DNA of 64,000 bases from contig NZ_FXZM01000003.1 in assembly GCF_900169175.1 (NCBI RefSeq), positions 186,001 through 250,000 of the forward strand. Direction: 5' to 3'. The notes beneath the pieces are model-generated. The model saw nothing but the letters and a program-made list of their open reading frames with translations, was not told the origin of the DNA and searched no databases. A program made the position numbers and the translations under genes. This DNA comes from Brevibacterium jeotgali. Its GTDB lineage: Bacteria > Actinomycetota > Actinomycetes > Actinomycetales > Brevibacteriaceae. Position 1 is the stretch's first letter. Every line of letters starts with the position of its first letter. Shown in pieces: positions 42,099 to 51,806 of this stretch.

Positions 42099-43052
42099 GT
42101 GGCCGCTGCGCCGAACGGGTTCCTGCTGCTCGACAAGCCCGCCGGATGGTCGAGCCACCGTGTCGTCTCCCGCGTCAGGAAGTGGCTGGGGACGCGCAAG
42201 GTCGGGCATGCGGGCACGCTCGACCCGATGGCCACGGGCGTCCTGGTCGTCGGGGTCGGGCCCTCCACCCGGCTTCTCACATTCGCCGTGGGCCTCGGCA
42301 AGACCTACACCGCCACCATCCGGCTGGGCGCGTCGACGCCCACCGACGACGCCGATTCCGCCCCGGACCGCTTCGCCCAGGCCGACCGCCTGGCAGCACT
42401 GGATCTGGAGCGGATCGAGGGCGCCCTCGGGTCCCTGCGCGGAGACATCCTGCAGCGGCCCAGCGCCGTGTCGGCCATCAAGGTGGACGGCCGCAGGGCC
42501 TACGCCCGTGTGCGGGCCGGCGAAGACGTCGAGCTCGACGCCCGCCCCGTGACGGTCTCCCGTTTCGACGTCGTCTCCGCTCTCCGCAGCTCGACTGCCG
42601 TTGCCGAGGACGGGGCTGAGCACGGTGTCGTGGACGTCGACGTCGTCGTCGACTGCTCATCCGGGACCTATGTCCGCGCGCTGGCGCGGGACCTCGGCGA
42701 TGCGCTCGGCGCCTTCGGCCACCTCACTGCGCTCCGTCGCACGCGCGTCGGCGACTTCCCGATCGACGAGGCGCTCACCGTCCCCGACTTCGACGCGCAT
42801 GCTCCGGTTCCGGAGCTCATCACGCCGGCCGCCGCCGCGGCCGCACTGCTGCCGACCATCGAGGTGTCCGCCGAGCAGGCCGTGCAGCTGCGGCAGGGTC
42901 GCTTCCTCGCACAGTCCGCGCTCAGCGCTCCCGCGGCTCCGGAGCCGTACGCCGCGATCAGCGGTGCAGAGAGAGGGGAGCATGGCGAACTGGTGGCCGT
43001 GCTCGATCGGCGCGACGATTCGTTCAAGTCCAGAGTCGTCTTCCCTGCCTGA
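42099..43052 (+). CDS. truB: tRNA pseudouridine-55 synthase
   Basis: Makes pseudouridine 55 in the T-loop of tRNA. The 317-residue protein has the active-site motif VGHAGTLDPMATGVLVV (D42), KTYTATIRLG, LRGDILQRPSAVSAIKVDGR and the C-terminal domain (LLPTIEVSAEQAVQLRQGRF). GTG 42099 gives MAAAPNGFLLLDKPAGWSSH. It is followed by an AT-richer intergenic region and the SatD-like gene rather than directly by ribF. Confidence 0.96.
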   Translation: MAAAPNGFLLLDKPAGWSSHRVVSRVRKWLGTRKVGHAGTLDPMATGVLVVGVGPSTRLLTFAVGLGKTYTATIRLGASTPTDDADSAPDRFAQADRLAALDLERIEGALGSLRGDILQRPSAVSAIKVDGRRAYARVRAGEDVELDARPVTVSRFDVVSALRSSTAVAEDGAEHGVVDVDVVVDCSSGTYVRALARDLGDALGAFGHLTALRRTRVGDFPIDEALTVPDFDAHAPVPELITPAAAAAALLPTIEVSAEQAVQLRQGRFLAQSALSAPAAPEPYAAISGAERGEHGELVAVLDRRDDSFKSRVVFPA

Positions 43053-43089
43053 GTACGCCGCCCGCTGAGGCTGGAAGCAACTTAATGTA

Positions 43090-43109
43090 GTTGCATTTTA
43101 CGATGCAAC
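43090..43109. promoter_or_regulatory. Inverted repeat GTTGCAT-N6-ATGCAAC
   Basis: Perfect 7-bp arms around TTTACG, just upstream of a consensus -35 box. The block 43077-43124 is unusually AT-rich for this genome. It probably binds a regulator of the SatD-like gene, possibly the gene's own product, which has a helix-turn-helix. Confidence 0.5.
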
Positions 43110-43118
43110 CGAAAAAGA

Positions 43119-43147
43119 TTGACACGAGCTGTGATCTGCGCTTCACT
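43119..43147 (+). promoter_or_regulatory. Promoter of the SatD-like gene, leaderless
   Basis: Consensus TTGACA (43119-43124), 17-bp spacer, TTCACT (43142-43147), then six bases to ATG 43154. The predicted transcription start coincides with the start codon. Confidence 0.5.
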
Positions 43148-43153
43148 GGGAGC

Positions 43154-43861
43154 ATGTTCGTCATGACCGTCGACCAGGTCGATTCCCGGGCTCACGCAGA
43201 CGCTGTGCCGGCGCTGCTGGCGACTCTGCAGGGCGTGCCGGTGCGGCTTCCCTTCGAGCGCACCGCGGGCGACGAGGTCCAGGCAGTCCTCGAGGACCCT
43301 CGTGCGGTCGTCGACGCGTGGGAGGCCATCGTCCGCGACGGGCGGTGGAGGGTGGGCATCGGGATCGGTCACGATGTGGAGCTCGCCGACTCGAGCAGAG
43401 CCTCGCGCGGGGGGCCGTTCCTCGGAGCGCGGGACGCCGTCGACGAGGCGAAGGGACATCCTGATCGGGTCGCCGTGCGTGTGTCGCCCTCGGTCGATGA
43501 TGCGTCCCAGAGTTCCCAGAGTTCCCAAAGCGAGAGCCGCGGCAGCGATGCGAGCGCTGCGGCGCGCGACGCGCAGACAGTGCTCCGCCTGCTCTCGATC
43601 GTCATCGACGAGCGGACCGACGCCGGATGGCGAGTCATCGACGCGGCGCGTGCGGCTCCGGATGCCACGCAGGCGCAGCTCGCGGATCAGCTGGGCATCA
43701 CCCGTCAGGCCGTCTCGAAGGCCCTGCGCACGCACGACGCGGTCACGGTCGACGAGGGCCTGCGCACGGCGGCGCGCCTGCTCGCCCGCACTCTCGAGCT
43801 GTGTCCCACGGGCGTGAGCATGACAGCCGCCACGACTCGTGGAGCGGAGGAGGAGCTGTGA
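43154..43861 (+). CDS. SatD-like protein with C-terminal helix-turn-helix
   Basis: A 235-residue protein. The N-terminal half (MTVDQVDSRAHADAVPALLA, FERTAGDEVQAVLEDP, DGRWRVGIGIGHDVELADSS) fits the SatD family, of poorly known function. A Ser/Gln repeat linker (about 118-132) leads to a C-terminal HTH (ATQAQLADQLGITRQAVSKALR). The design suggests a ligand- or stress-sensing DNA-binding protein (inference). ATG 43154 is placed at the predicted transcription start; an ATG at 43103 lies inside the operator. Stop overlaps the next gene by one base. Confidence 0.65.
   Translation: MFVMTVDQVDSRAHADAVPALLATLQGVPVRLPFERTAGDEVQAVLEDPRAVVDAWEAIVRDGRWRVGIGIGHDVELADSSRASRGGPFLGARDAVDEAKGHPDRVAVRVSPSVDDASQSSQSSQSESRGSDASAAARDAQTVLRLLSIVIDERTDAGWRVIDAARAAPDATQAQLADQLGITRQAVSKALRTHDAVTVDEGLRTAARLLARTLELCPTGVSMTAATTRGAEEEL
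43505..43531 (+). repeat. 9-bp tandem repeat in the SatD-like gene linker
   Basis: TCCCAGAGT occurs twice in tandem (43505-43522) with a third degenerate copy (43523-43531), coding a Ser-Gln repeat between the two domains. Confidence 0.7.
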
Positions 43862-44346
43862 TGGGCGGAGACGTCGTCACGACCATCGCGGCGCTCGGGG
43901 TCGGGATCGTCGCCGCGCTGCTGGGCTGGCCGCTCACGCGGCTGGTGCTCCGGGTGGCCGGCGGCCGGGACCGCGCGCGGGCTGCGCACGCTGAGGCGGA
44001 CGTCGCAGAGGACTGCGCGGTCGCAGAGGAGGCGGTCGCGGAGGATGTCGAGACCGTCGGGCGGCCCACTGTCGCTGACGAGGTCGAGCCTGCCGCCGAT
44101 GTCGACGACGACGGGCTCCTGCGCGGAGGGCTGTGGATCGGACTGCTGGAGCGGGGGTTCGTCGCAGGAGGGATCGCTCTGGGGGAGCCGTCGATCCTCG
44201 CCGTGGTCGTCGCGATCAAGGGGCTGGGGCGAGTCCCGGAGCTCCTCCGCAGCCCCACGGCCGGGGAACGGTTCATCATCGGCTCGCTGGCGTCGCTCGG
44301 AGTCGCGCTGGCCATCGGCGTCATCGGCCGCGCGCTCGTCGGGTGA
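43861..44346 (+). CDS. Small membrane protein, partner of the SatD-like gene
   Basis: A 161-residue protein I do not recognise by name. An N-terminal helix (VVTTIAALGVGIVAALLGWP) is followed by a negatively charged soluble segment (about 40-85: AEADVAEDCAVAEEAVAEDV). Two or three hydrophobic stretches come next (GLWIGLLERGFVAGGIALGE, ILAVVVAIKGLGRVPELL, FIIGSLASLGVALAIGVIGR). ATG 43861 overlaps the SatD-like stop (TGATG), so the pair is translationally coupled and probably works together. Confidence 0.7.
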   Translation: MGGDVVTTIAALGVGIVAALLGWPLTRLVLRVAGGRDRARAAHAEADVAEDCAVAEEAVAEDVETVGRPTVADEVEPAADVDDDGLLRGGLWIGLLERGFVAGGIALGEPSILAVVVAIKGLGRVPELLRSPTAGERFIIGSLASLGVALAIGVIGRALVG

Positions 44347-44356
44347 GACCCTGCGC

Positions 44357-44362
44357 TACCCT
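44357..44362 (+). promoter_or_regulatory. Candidate -10 box for ribF
   Basis: TACCCT 92 bases before the ribF GTG, directly after the membrane protein gene. No clear -35. Confidence 0.3.
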
Positions 44363-44454
44363 GGACCGGGTGCCTCGCGCATGTGCGGAGGCGACGTCTC
44401 CGCGCCGGTCGCCGGCGCGGTCCGCACTGAACCGAGCTCACTGAGAGGACGCAG

Positions 44455-45405
44455 GTGGACATCTTCCGAAGGCCTGAGGACATACCCGCGGACTACGGCC
44501 GCACAGTGATCACCATCGGCAACTTCGATGGTGTGCACCGCGGTCATGCGGTCGTGCTCGAAGAGCTCCGAGCAGCGGCGGATTCCCGCGGCCTCCGGTC
44601 GGTCGTCGTGACGTTCGATCCGCATCCCAGGATCGTGCACCAGTCGGATTCGCCGGTGGAGCTGATCTGCAGCCTCGACCAGCGCCTCGGGCGGATCGCG
44701 CGATCCGGAGTCGATGCCGTCCTCGTCCAGCCGTACACCCTGGCCTTCGCGGATCAGACCGCGGAGGAGTTCGTCCTCGACTACCTCGTGGGCAGGCTCC
44801 GCGCCAGCGCAGTCGTGGTCGGTCGCGATGTCCGATTCGGCAGGGACAACACGGGAGACCTGGACGCGCTGACCGCGATCGGCCGTCGCCACGGCTTCGA
44901 CGTCGTCGTCATCGATGAGGTGGGCGAGGGGTCCCGATACTCCTCGAGCGCCATCCGGCGGCTGCTCGAGGACGGCGACGTGCGCGCCGCTGCGGACCAG
45001 CTCGGCTACGACCACACGCTGACGGGAACCGTCGTGCACGGCGAGAAGCGCGGACGGGAGATGGGCTTCCCCACCGCGAACCTGGACCTCGAGGCAGAGG
45101 GGCTGGTCCCGGCGGACGGGGTCTACGCCGGCTGGATGCACTTCCCCGCCCGCGGACTGCAGCTGCCCACCGCGATCTCCGTCGGGACGAACCCGACGTT
45201 CCACGGCAGTGTGCGGACCGTCGAAGGCCATGCGCTCGACGTGCAGTTCGGGGACCTCGATGTGTACGGGGACACGATGGAGGTCTCCTTCGTCGAGCGC
45301 ATCCGCGGACAGGTCGCCTTCCGCGGGATGGAGCCGCTCATCGCGCAGATGCATGAGGACGTGGACCGCGCTCGCTCTGTGTTAGTCTCGGGGTCGCCGT
45401 TCTAA
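44455..45405 (+). CDS. ribF: Bifunctional riboflavin kinase/FAD synthetase
   Basis: Makes FMN and FAD from riboflavin. The 316-residue protein has the N-terminal adenylyltransferase with [14 protein letters not shown] (HxGH at 28-31) and [19 protein letters not shown], and the C-terminal kinase with [18 protein letters not shown] and [12 protein letters not shown] 44455. rpsO follows 71 bp downstream; this order is common in actinobacteria. Confidence 0.96.
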   Translation: MDIFRRPEDIPADYGRTVITIGNFDGVHRGHAVVLEELRAAADSRGLRSVVVTFDPHPRIVHQSDSPVELICSLDQRLGRIARSGVDAVLVQPYTLAFADQTAEEFVLDYLVGRLRASAVVVGRDVRFGRDNTGDLDALTAIGRRHGFDVVVIDEVGEGSRYSSSAIRRLLEDGDVRAAADQLGYDHTLTGTVVHGEKRGREMGFPTANLDLEAEGLVPADGVYAGWMHFPARGLQLPTAISVGTNPTFHGSVRTVEGHALDVQFGDLDVYGDTMEVSFVERIRGQVAFRGMEPLIAQMHEDVDRARSVLVSGSPF

Positions 45406-45476
45406 CATCGGCCGCGGTTCCACAGTGCTCGGACAGAAGGTTCGGGCGCCGCGCAGCGACACCACGGAGGACTCAC

Positions 45477-45746
45477 ATGGCTCTCGACCCCACGGTCAAG
45501 CAGGAGATCATCAAGGAGTACGCGACACATGAAGGCGATACCGGTTCTCCGGAGGTGCAGATCGCTGTCATGACTCGCCGCATCGCCGATCTGACCGAGC
45601 ACTTCAAGGATCACAAGCACGACCACCACTCGCGTCGTGGTCTGCTCCTGCTCGTCGGACAGCGTCGCCGCATGCTCAAGTACCTGCAGAACACGGACAT
45701 CACGCGCTACCGCGACCTCATCGGCCGCCTCGGCCTGCGCCGCTGA
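45477..45746 (+). CDS. rpsO: 30S ribosomal protein S15
   Basis: The 89-residue protein is complete, with [40 protein letters not shown] and [20 protein letters not shown]. It binds the central domain of 16S rRNA early in assembly. pnp follows, as in most bacteria. Confidence 0.97.
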   Translation: MALDPTVKQEIIKEYATHEGDTGSPEVQIAVMTRRIADLTEHFKDHKHDHHSRRGLLLLVGQRRRMLKYLQNTDITRYRDLIGRLGLRR

Positions 45747-46112
45747 ATCCGCCGGTCCGCCGCTCGGCGCTCGTCGGCCTCGGTGCCGGACGCTGAGCGA
45801 CTCGAAGCCCCCTTCCATCCGTGCGGTGGGAGGGGGCTTCTGCATCCTCGCGGAGCGATTGGCCGGAGGTCGCCGGTCCACTTGCTACGATGGACCAGTC
45901 CAGTCACCGATGGCAGCGTCGTCGGTCCTCGACAGTGGCCTCCGCAATACGCATGTGCGTGGGCCTCGATCGAAGGCCGCCGAACTACGACGTGCCGCGC
46001 GAACGCGCAGCGCACTGCCGTCGGCCATACGGCGCCGGTCCCACACGGGGACGCGGCGCAACCATCCCGCCGCCCGCTCGTTCGACGTGCGCGGCGGCAG
46101 AACGGAGACACC
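45747..46112 (+). promoter_or_regulatory. rpsO-pnp intergenic region with pnp leader
   Basis: A 366-bp gap without a convincing gene. After the hairpin at 45804-45840 there is TACGAT (45886-45891), a candidate -10 box inside an inverted repeat GGTCCA...TGGACC (45876-45897). It would give a pnp leader of about 215 bases. Long structured leaders before pnp are known in other bacteria as sites of autoregulation by RNA processing; that role here is inferred. Confidence 0.4.
45804..45840 (+). terminator. Hairpin after rpsO
   Basis: GAAGCCCCCT (45804-45813) pairs with AGGGGGCTTC (45831-45840) in a 10-bp stem, 57 bp after the rpsO stop. Likely a terminator or partial attenuator before pnp. Confidence 0.65.
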
Positions 46113-48341
46113 GTGGGGATCAACCCCGAGTCCACCGTCGCCCATATCGACAACGGGCGCTTCGGTACACACACAGTCCGGTTCGAGACCGGCCGCATCG
46201 CACAGCAGGCCGCAGGCAGCGTCTGCGCCTACCTCGATGACGAGACGATGCTCCTGTCGGCCACGACCGCCAGCAAGAAGCCGAAGGAGCACTTCGACTT
46301 CTTCCCGCTGACGGTCGACGTCGAAGAGCGCATGTACGCGGACGGCCGGATCCCCGGCTCGTTCTTCCGCCGTGAGGGCCGGCCGTCCACGGACGCCATC
46401 CTCACCTGCCGACTCATCGACCGCCCGCTGCGCCCGACCTTCGTCAAGGGCCTGCGCAACGAGGTCCAGGTCGTCGTCACCGTCATGTCGGTGGCGCCCG
46501 GAGTCCTCTACGACACGCTGGCGATCAACGCCGCGTCGATGTCGACCCAGCTGTCGGGTCTGCCGTTCAGCGGCCCCATCGGCGGTGTGCGCATCGCGCT
46601 GATCGACGACCAGTGGGTCGCCTTCCCGACGCACGACCAGCTTGAGGACGCAGTCTTCGAGATGGCCGTCGCCGGTCGTGTCATCGGTGACGACGTCGCG
46701 ATCATGATGGTCGAGGCGCAGTCGTCGGATCGGGTCGTCGACCTGGTCCGCGGCGGTGCGACCGCACCGACCGAAGACGTCGTCGCGAGCGGCCTCGAGG
46801 CCGCGAAGCCGTTCATCCGCGAGCTCGTCCGCGCGCAGAGCGAACTCGCGGCCCGTGCGGCGAAGCCCACGGCCGAGTACCCGGTCTTCCGCGAGTTCCA
46901 GGACGACGTCTACGCAGCCGTCGAAGAGCTCGCACTCGAGCAGCAGACGAAGAACTTCCAGATCGCGGACAAGCCGGAGCGCGAAGCCGCAGGCGACGTG
47001 CTGCTGACCTCGCTCTACGAGCAGCTCGGAGAGCGCTTCGAGGGACGTGAGGGAGAGATCGCTGGAGCGCTCAATGCGCTGACCAAGCAGGTCATCCGCA
47101 AGCGCATCCTCACCGAGCAGGTGCGGATCGACGGTCGCGGACTGAAGGACATCCGCCCCCTGTCCGCAGAGACTGATGTGCTGCCGCGTGTCCACGGCTC
47201 GGCCCTCTTCGAGCGCGGCGAGACGCAGATCCTGGGCGTCACGACCCTCAACATGCTCAAGATGGAGCAGCAGATCGACTCGCTGTCGCCGGTCAAGTCG
47301 AAGCGCTACCTGCACCACTACAACTTCCCGCCGTACTCCACCGGTGAGACCGGTCGTGTGGGCAGCCCGAAGCGTCGTGAGATCGGACACGGAGCGCTCG
47401 CAGAGCGAGCACTCATCCCCGTCCTGCCGACGCGCGAGGAGTTCCCCTACGCCATCCGCCAGGTCTCCGAGGCACTGAGCTCCAACGGCTCGACCTCCAT
47501 GGGGTCGGTCTGCGCCTCGACGCTCGCGATGCTCCACGCGGGTGTGCCGCTGCGTGCCCCCGTCGCCGGGATCGCGATGGGCCTCGTCTCCGACCAGGTG
47601 GACACGCCGGACGGACCGCAGACCGCGTACGCCGCCCTCACGGACATCCTGGGTGCGGAGGACGCGTTCGGCGACATGGACTTCAAGGTGGCGGGCACCG
47701 GCGAGTTCATCACGGCGATCCAGCTCGACACGAAGCTCGACGGCCTGCCGGCGACCGTGCTCACTGCCGCGCTCAAGCAGGCCCGTGAGGCTCGCCTCGC
47801 GATCCTCGACGTGATGAAGGAGGAGATCGACGCCCCGGCGGAGATGGCTCCGACAGCACCGCGGATCATCTCCGTGAACATCCCGACCGACAAGATCGGC
47901 GAGATCATCGGGCCGAAGGGCAAGATGATCAATCAGATCCAGGAGGACACGGGCGCGCAGATCAGCGTCGAGGACGACGGCACCGTTCTCATCGGTGCCT
48001 CGGACGGCGTCGCGGCGGAAGCCGCCCGCAGCGCGATCAACGCGATCGCGAACCCGCAGGTCCCGGAGGTCGGAGAGCGCTACCTCGGCACTGTCGTCAA
48101 GCTCATGAGCTTCGGCGCGTTCGTGTCGCTGAGCCCGGGCCGTGACGGCCTGCTCCACATCTCGGAACTGCGGAAGCTGAACGACGGCAAGCGCGTGGAA
48201 GAGGTCGAGGACGTTCTCAGCGTGGGCCAGAAGGTCCAGGTCGAGATCACCAAGATCGACGACCGCGGAAAGCTGTCGCTCGTGCCGGTGGCGGACGACT
48301 CGGATGATGACGCGGCCGCGGCAACGGCCGAGGAGGCCTGA
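46113..48341 (+). CDS. pnp: Polyribonucleotide nucleotidyltransferase (PNPase)
   Basis: Phosphorolytic 3'-5' exoribonuclease and RNA polymerase. The 742-residue protein has two RNase PH domains (second active region: [40 protein letters not shown]), a KH domain ([20 protein letters not shown]) and an S1 domain ([29 protein letters not shown]). The C-terminus is acidic. GTG 46113 has GGAG five bases upstream. The M16 protease gene follows after nine bases. Confidence 0.97.
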   Translation: MGINPESTVAHIDNGRFGTHTVRFETGRIAQQAAGSVCAYLDDETMLLSATTASKKPKEHFDFFPLTVDVEERMYADGRIPGSFFRREGRPSTDAILTCRLIDRPLRPTFVKGLRNEVQVVVTVMSVAPGVLYDTLAINAASMSTQLSGLPFSGPIGGVRIALIDDQWVAFPTHDQLEDAVFEMAVAGRVIGDDVAIMMVEAQSSDRVVDLVRGGATAPTEDVVASGLEAAKPFIRELVRAQSELAARAAKPTAEYPVFREFQDDVYAAVEELALEQQTKNFQIADKPEREAAGDVLLTSLYEQLGERFEGREGEIAGALNALTKQVIRKRILTEQVRIDGRGLKDIRPLSAETDVLPRVHGSALFERGETQILGVTTLNMLKMEQQIDSLSPVKSKRYLHHYNFPPYSTGETGRVGSPKRREIGHGALAERALIPVLPTREEFPYAIRQVSEALSSNGSTSMGSVCASTLAMLHAGVPLRAPVAGIAMGLVSDQVDTPDGPQTAYAALTDILGAEDAFGDMDFKVAGTGEFITAIQLDTKLDGLPATVLTAALKQAREARLAILDVMKEEIDAPAEMAPTAPRIISVNIPTDKIGEIIGPKGKMINQIQEDTGAQISVEDDGTVLIGASDGVAAEAARSAINAIANPQVPEVGERYLGTVVKLMSFGAFVSLSPGRDGLLHISELRKLNDGKRVEEVEDVLSVGQKVQVEITKIDDRGKLSLVPVADDSDDDAAAATAEEA

Positions 48342-48350
48342 TCCGCACAC

Positions 48351-49706
48351 GTGAGTGAGCTCCTCTCAGCCGGGGAGGGCGGTCGCATCGAGCGCACCGT
48401 CCTCCCCGGCGGCATTCGCATCATCACCGAAACCATTCCCGGCCTGCAGTCGGAGACCGTCGGCGTCTGGGTGGGCTCGGGCTCACGCCACGAGTCCGAC
48501 GTCGCTGCGGGATCCACGCACTTCCTGGAGCACATGCTCTTCAAGGGGACCGCCACTCGCAGCCCGCGGGACATCGCACGGGGCCTCGAGCGCACAGGCG
48601 GTGATTCCAATGCGGTGACGTCGAAGGAATACACCTGCTACTACGCGCGGTGCCTCGTGAGCGACCTCGATGCCGTGGGTGACCTGCTCTGGGACATGGT
48701 CCTGCGGTCCACACTCGACGAGGCGGAGTTCGGACGCGAGCGGGGGGTCATCGTGGAGGAGCTCGCGATGGCCGCCGACGATCCGACGGACCAGCTGTTC
48801 GAGGACTTCGAGGAGCTCGCGTTCGCCGGTCAGCCGCTCGGGCGTCCCGTCGGGGCGACGCGGGAGCAGATCCGTGTGCTCGAGCACGGGGTCCTGCGCG
48901 AGCACTACGAGGATGCGTACGCCGGCCCCGGGCTCGTGTTCGCCGCGGCCGGGGGAGCCTCCCACGCAGAGGTCGTCGACCAGGTCGCAGCGCACATCGC
49001 CGGTACGGGCGCGGCCCAGGCTCTCGTGACAGGCGCCGAGCGCGGGAGCACCGCGGGGGCGGCCTCGACGCGCGGAGCCGGCAGCGGTGGAACGCGGTCC
49101 GGCTCGACCGCGTCGCCGGCCGTGTTCACTCCGGGCCTCCATGTGCGCGAGCGTGCGACCGAGCAGCAGGGGATCATCCTCGGCACGGCGGGTCTGCACG
49201 AAGGCCATGAAGACCGCTTCGTGCACCTCGTCCTGTCGAACCTGCTCGGCGGCGGCATGGCCTCACGCCTGTTCCAGCGGGTCCGGGAGGAGCATGGTCT
49301 CGCGTACTCCGTCCACACCGTGCTGAGCCAGTATTCGGACGCCGGTCTGTTCGGCGTGTATGCGGGGTGTGCACCGGGATCTTCGGACCAGGTCCTCGAA
49401 CTCGTGGGGGAGGAGCTCATCGGCATCGCCGACCGGGCCCCGGGCGAGGACGAGGTGGACGACGTGGTGTCGCAGCTGGCAGGGGGAACCGTTCTGGGGC
49501 TCGAATCGACCGCGGTGCGGATGAACCGGATCGCCCGCCATGAGCTGACCGGGATGCCCCTGCTGAGTGCCGAGGCGCTCATCGACCGCGTCCGCTCGGT
49601 CACCCCGGAGGAGGTCCGTGCGCACGCGGAAGGGCTCCTGGCCCAGAAGTGGGCACTCGCCGCAGTCGGCCCGCGGGGCGATCTGCGGATGCCCTCCCTG
49701 GGCTGA
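48351..49706 (+). CDS. M16 family zinc peptidase (processing-peptidase-like)
   Basis: A 451-residue inverzincin. HFLEHMLFKGT carries HxxEH (H57, E60, H61), with the distal glutamate in RGVIVEELAMA. The GGDSNAVTSKEYTCYYAR segment and C-terminal half (ATEQQGIILGTAGLHEGHED, GGGMASRLFQRVREEHGLAY) are typical. A Ser/Gly/Thr-rich insert at about residues 220-260 separates the two M16 domains. No signal peptide. It follows pnp by nine bases, as in many Gram-positive bacteria, with dapB normally next; here a superoxide dismutase gene intervenes. Confidence 0.92.
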   Translation: MSELLSAGEGGRIERTVLPGGIRIITETIPGLQSETVGVWVGSGSRHESDVAAGSTHFLEHMLFKGTATRSPRDIARGLERTGGDSNAVTSKEYTCYYARCLVSDLDAVGDLLWDMVLRSTLDEAEFGRERGVIVEELAMAADDPTDQLFEDFEELAFAGQPLGRPVGATREQIRVLEHGVLREHYEDAYAGPGLVFAAAGGASHAEVVDQVAAHIAGTGAAQALVTGAERGSTAGAASTRGAGSGGTRSGSTASPAVFTPGLHVRERATEQQGIILGTAGLHEGHEDRFVHLVLSNLLGGGMASRLFQRVREEHGLAYSVHTVLSQYSDAGLFGVYAGCAPGSSDQVLELVGEELIGIADRAPGEDEVDDVVSQLAGGTVLGLESTAVRMNRIARHELTGMPLLSAEALIDRVRSVTPEEVRAHAEGLLAQKWALAAVGPRGDLRMPSLG

Positions 49707-49785
49707 GCCGGGCAGTGGCTCCGCCGAGCCTCAGCCGGGAATAACCGCAGGTCCCGGCACCGTTGTCCCCGACAGCGACCCAGGA

Positions 49786-49791
49786 TAGGGT
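49786..49791 (+). promoter_or_regulatory. Candidate -10 box for sodA
   Basis: TAGGGT 53 bases before the sodA ATG, with a strong AAGGAGG ribosome binding site between. Indicates transcription separate from the M16 gene. Confidence 0.4.
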
Positions 49792-49844
49792 CGATGGATG
49801 TGGAGGGGCGTTCCGCCCACCCGACGAACTCAAGGAGGCATCAC

Positions 49845-50465
49845 ATGGCTGAGTACAGCCTTCCCGACCTTCCGTACGACTACGCAGCGCTGGAGCCGCA
49901 CATCTCCGGTCGCATCATGGAGCTGCACCACGACAAGCACCATGCGACCTACGTGAAGGGCGCGAACACCGCGCTCGAGCAGATGGCAGAGGCCCGTGCG
50001 AAGGGCGAATTCGGCACGGTGAGCAAGCTGTCGAAGGACCTCTCCTTCAACCTCGGTGGTCACATCAACCACACGATCTTCTGGAACAACATGAGCCCGG
50101 ACGGCGGCGACAAGCCCACCGGCGAGCTCGCAGCGGCGATCGACGACCAGTTCGGCGGATTCGACGCGTTCCAGGGCCACTTCACGGCTGCGGCGACGTC
50201 GATCCAGGGCTCCGGCTGGGCCATCCTCGGATGGGACACGCTGGGCCAGCGCCTCACCCTCGAGCAGCTCTACGACCAGCAGGGCAACGTGCAGGTGGGA
50301 TACATCCCGCTGCTGCAGCTCGACATGTGGGAGCACGCCTTCTACCTCGACTACCAGAACGTGAAGCCGGACTACGTCAAGGCCTGGTGGAACATCGTGA
50401 ACTGGGAGGACGTGCAGGCACGCTTCGAGCGCGCTCGCACGCAGACGCCGGGTCTCATCGCCTGA
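49845..50465 (+). CDS. sodA: Superoxide dismutase, Mn/Fe type
   Basis: Dismutates superoxide to H2O2 and O2. The 206-residue protein has all four metal ligands: H28 (LHHDKHH), H76 (HINHTIFW), D160 and H164 ([15 protein letters not shown]). [16 protein letters not shown] and the overall pattern match actinobacterial Mn/Fe enzymes; the exact metal cannot be told. No signal peptide. AAGGAGG six bases before ATG 49845. It has its own promoter candidate and terminator, so it is a single-gene unit inserted between the M16 gene and dapB. Confidence 0.95.
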   Translation: MAEYSLPDLPYDYAALEPHISGRIMELHHDKHHATYVKGANTALEQMAEARAKGEFGTVSKLSKDLSFNLGGHINHTIFWNNMSPDGGDKPTGELAAAIDDQFGGFDAFQGHFTAAATSIQGSGWAILGWDTLGQRLTLEQLYDQQGNVQVGYIPLLQLDMWEHAFYLDYQNVKPDYVKAWWNIVNWEDVQARFERARTQTPGLIA

Positions 50466-50486
50466 CGCCGCACTGCCAGTGCGACA

Positions 50487-50514
50487 GCGCCCCCGCTCTT
50501 CGGAGCGGGGGCGC
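50487..50514 (+). terminator. Terminator after sodA with UUCG loop
   Basis: GCGCCCCCGCTC (50487-50498) pairs perfectly with GAGCGGGGGCGC (50503-50514) around a TTCG tetraloop, giving the extra-stable C(UUCG)G hairpin. It is followed by TTCGTC. Confidence 0.8.
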
Positions 50515-50536
50515 TTCGTCGTCCGGCACCGGCCCG

Positions 50537-50542
50537 TAGAAT
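50537..50542 (+). promoter_or_regulatory. Candidate -10 box for dapB
   Basis: TAGAAT in the GTAGAATC context also seen before pyrH and frr, 65 bases before the dapB GTG. Confidence 0.4.
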
Positions 50543-50601
50543 CGGGAACGACCGCGAAGTGCATGCCGATCCATCGGGATCGGAGAACAGGGGAGTGACA
50601 C

Positions 50602-51354
50602 GTGAGCGACATCCGAGTGGGCGTCATCGGGGCGCAGGGACGCATGGGCTCGCATGCCGTCGAAGCGATCGGGGCCGCAGACGGGTTCGTCCTCGCCGCC
50701 GCGCTCGGCAGCTCGGATCCGATCGAGCGGATCCTCGACGTGGAGGTCGACGTGGCGGTCGAGCTCACGGTTCCCGACGCGACGGAGTCCAACGTGACCT
50801 TCCTCGTCGACCACGGGATCGATACCGTCGTCGGAACGACGGGGTGGACGGGGGAGCGGCTCGAGGGACTCCGTGCGCGCCTGGCAGATCGTCCTGAGAC
50901 CGCTGTGCTCATCGCTCCGAACTTCTCGATCGGTGCCGTGCTCGCGATGCGGTTCGCCGAACTCGCGGCTCCGTACTTCGACTCCGCAGAGATCCTCGAG
51001 GTCCACCACACGCGCAAGCTGGACGCGCCGTCGGGAACCGCCGTGCACACCGCGCAGCGCATCGCGAGGGCTCGTGCGGATGCAGGTCTGCCGGCCATGC
51101 CGGACGCCACCGCCTCCGATCCCCACGGGGCCAGAGGAGCGGCGATCGACGGCGTCCACGTCCATGCTGTGCGCCAGCAGGGGATGAACGCGCACGAGGA
51201 GATCATGTTCGGCTCCGACGGCGAAGCGCTCACCCTGCGCACGGATACCTTCTCCACCACTGCCTTCATGCCGGGCATCCTGACAGCCGTGCGCATGATC
51301 GGCGGTCGCAGCGGCCTGGACGTGGGGCTCGAGTCCTACCTGGACATCGCATGA
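50602..51354 (+). CDS. dapB: 4-hydroxy-tetrahydrodipicolinate reductase
   Basis: NAD(P)H-dependent step of lysine and diaminopimelate synthesis, needed for cell-wall crosslinks. The 250-residue protein has the dinucleotide motif VGVIGAQGRMGSHAV, GTTGWTGERL, APNFSIGAVL and the catalytic EVHHTRKLDAPSGTA (H135, K139). GTG 50602. It forms an ATGA-coupled operon with a small membrane protein and a MalY-like lyase. Confidence 0.96.
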   Translation: MSDIRVGVIGAQGRMGSHAVEAIGAADGFVLAAALGSSDPIERILDVEVDVAVELTVPDATESNVTFLVDHGIDTVVGTTGWTGERLEGLRARLADRPETAVLIAPNFSIGAVLAMRFAELAAPYFDSAEILEVHHTRKLDAPSGTAVHTAQRIARARADAGLPAMPDATASDPHGARGAAIDGVHVHAVRQQGMNAHEEIMFGSDGEALTLRTDTFSTTAFMPGILTAVRMIGGRSGLDVGLESYLDIA

Positions 51355-51806
51355 CCAGAGCGAAGGTGGGCGTCGCGATCGTCTCGATCGCACTGGTCCT
51401 CTACTTCTGGTTCACCTACCAGCGGGCCTGGATCATGGTGACGGACGAGTCTCTGCTCGCGAAGGGGATCGGCCTCGCGCTCTTCGCGCTGCCGATCGTC
51501 GGTGCCTGGACACTCGTGCGGGAACTGATGTTCGGTGCGCAGACCGAGAGGCTCGCCGACGTGCTCGCGAGTGAGGACGGGCTGCCCCCGGACGACCTTC
51601 CGCGCACCCCGGGCGGCCGCATCGTGCGGGAAGCGGCGGACGCAGAGTTCGAGCGCTACCGCGCGGAGACCGACGCGGCGCCGGACGACTGGCGGTCGTG
51701 GTTCCGGCTGTCGTGCGCCTACGACGCCGCGGGGGATCGCAGGCGCGCACGCGAATCGATGCGACGAGCCATTCGGATGGAGAAGCGCGATAGCGTGAGC
51801 GCATGA
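51351..51806 (+). CDS. Small membrane protein with TPR-like C-terminus
   Basis: A 151-residue protein with two membrane helices ([18 protein letters not shown] near 6-23; [20 protein letters not shown] near 39-58). A soluble C-terminal part ends in one tetratricopeptide-like helix pair ([31 protein letters not shown]). Proteins of this shape follow dapB in many actinobacteria; function unknown. ATGA overlaps at both ends place it in the dapB operon. Confidence 0.75.
   Translation: MTRAKVGVAIVSIALVLYFWFTYQRAWIMVTDESLLAKGIGLALFALPIVGAWTLVRELMFGAQTERLADVLASEDGLPPDDLPRTPGGRIVREAADAEFERYRAETDAAPDDWRSWFRLSCAYDAAGDRRRARESMRRAIRMEKRDSVSA

Noticed and set aside
45885..48350. Long reverse-strand frame antisense to pnp
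   Set aside because: Low-complexity Arg/Leu/Val/Asp composition typical of antisense to G+C-rich coding sequence; pnp is complete and certain.
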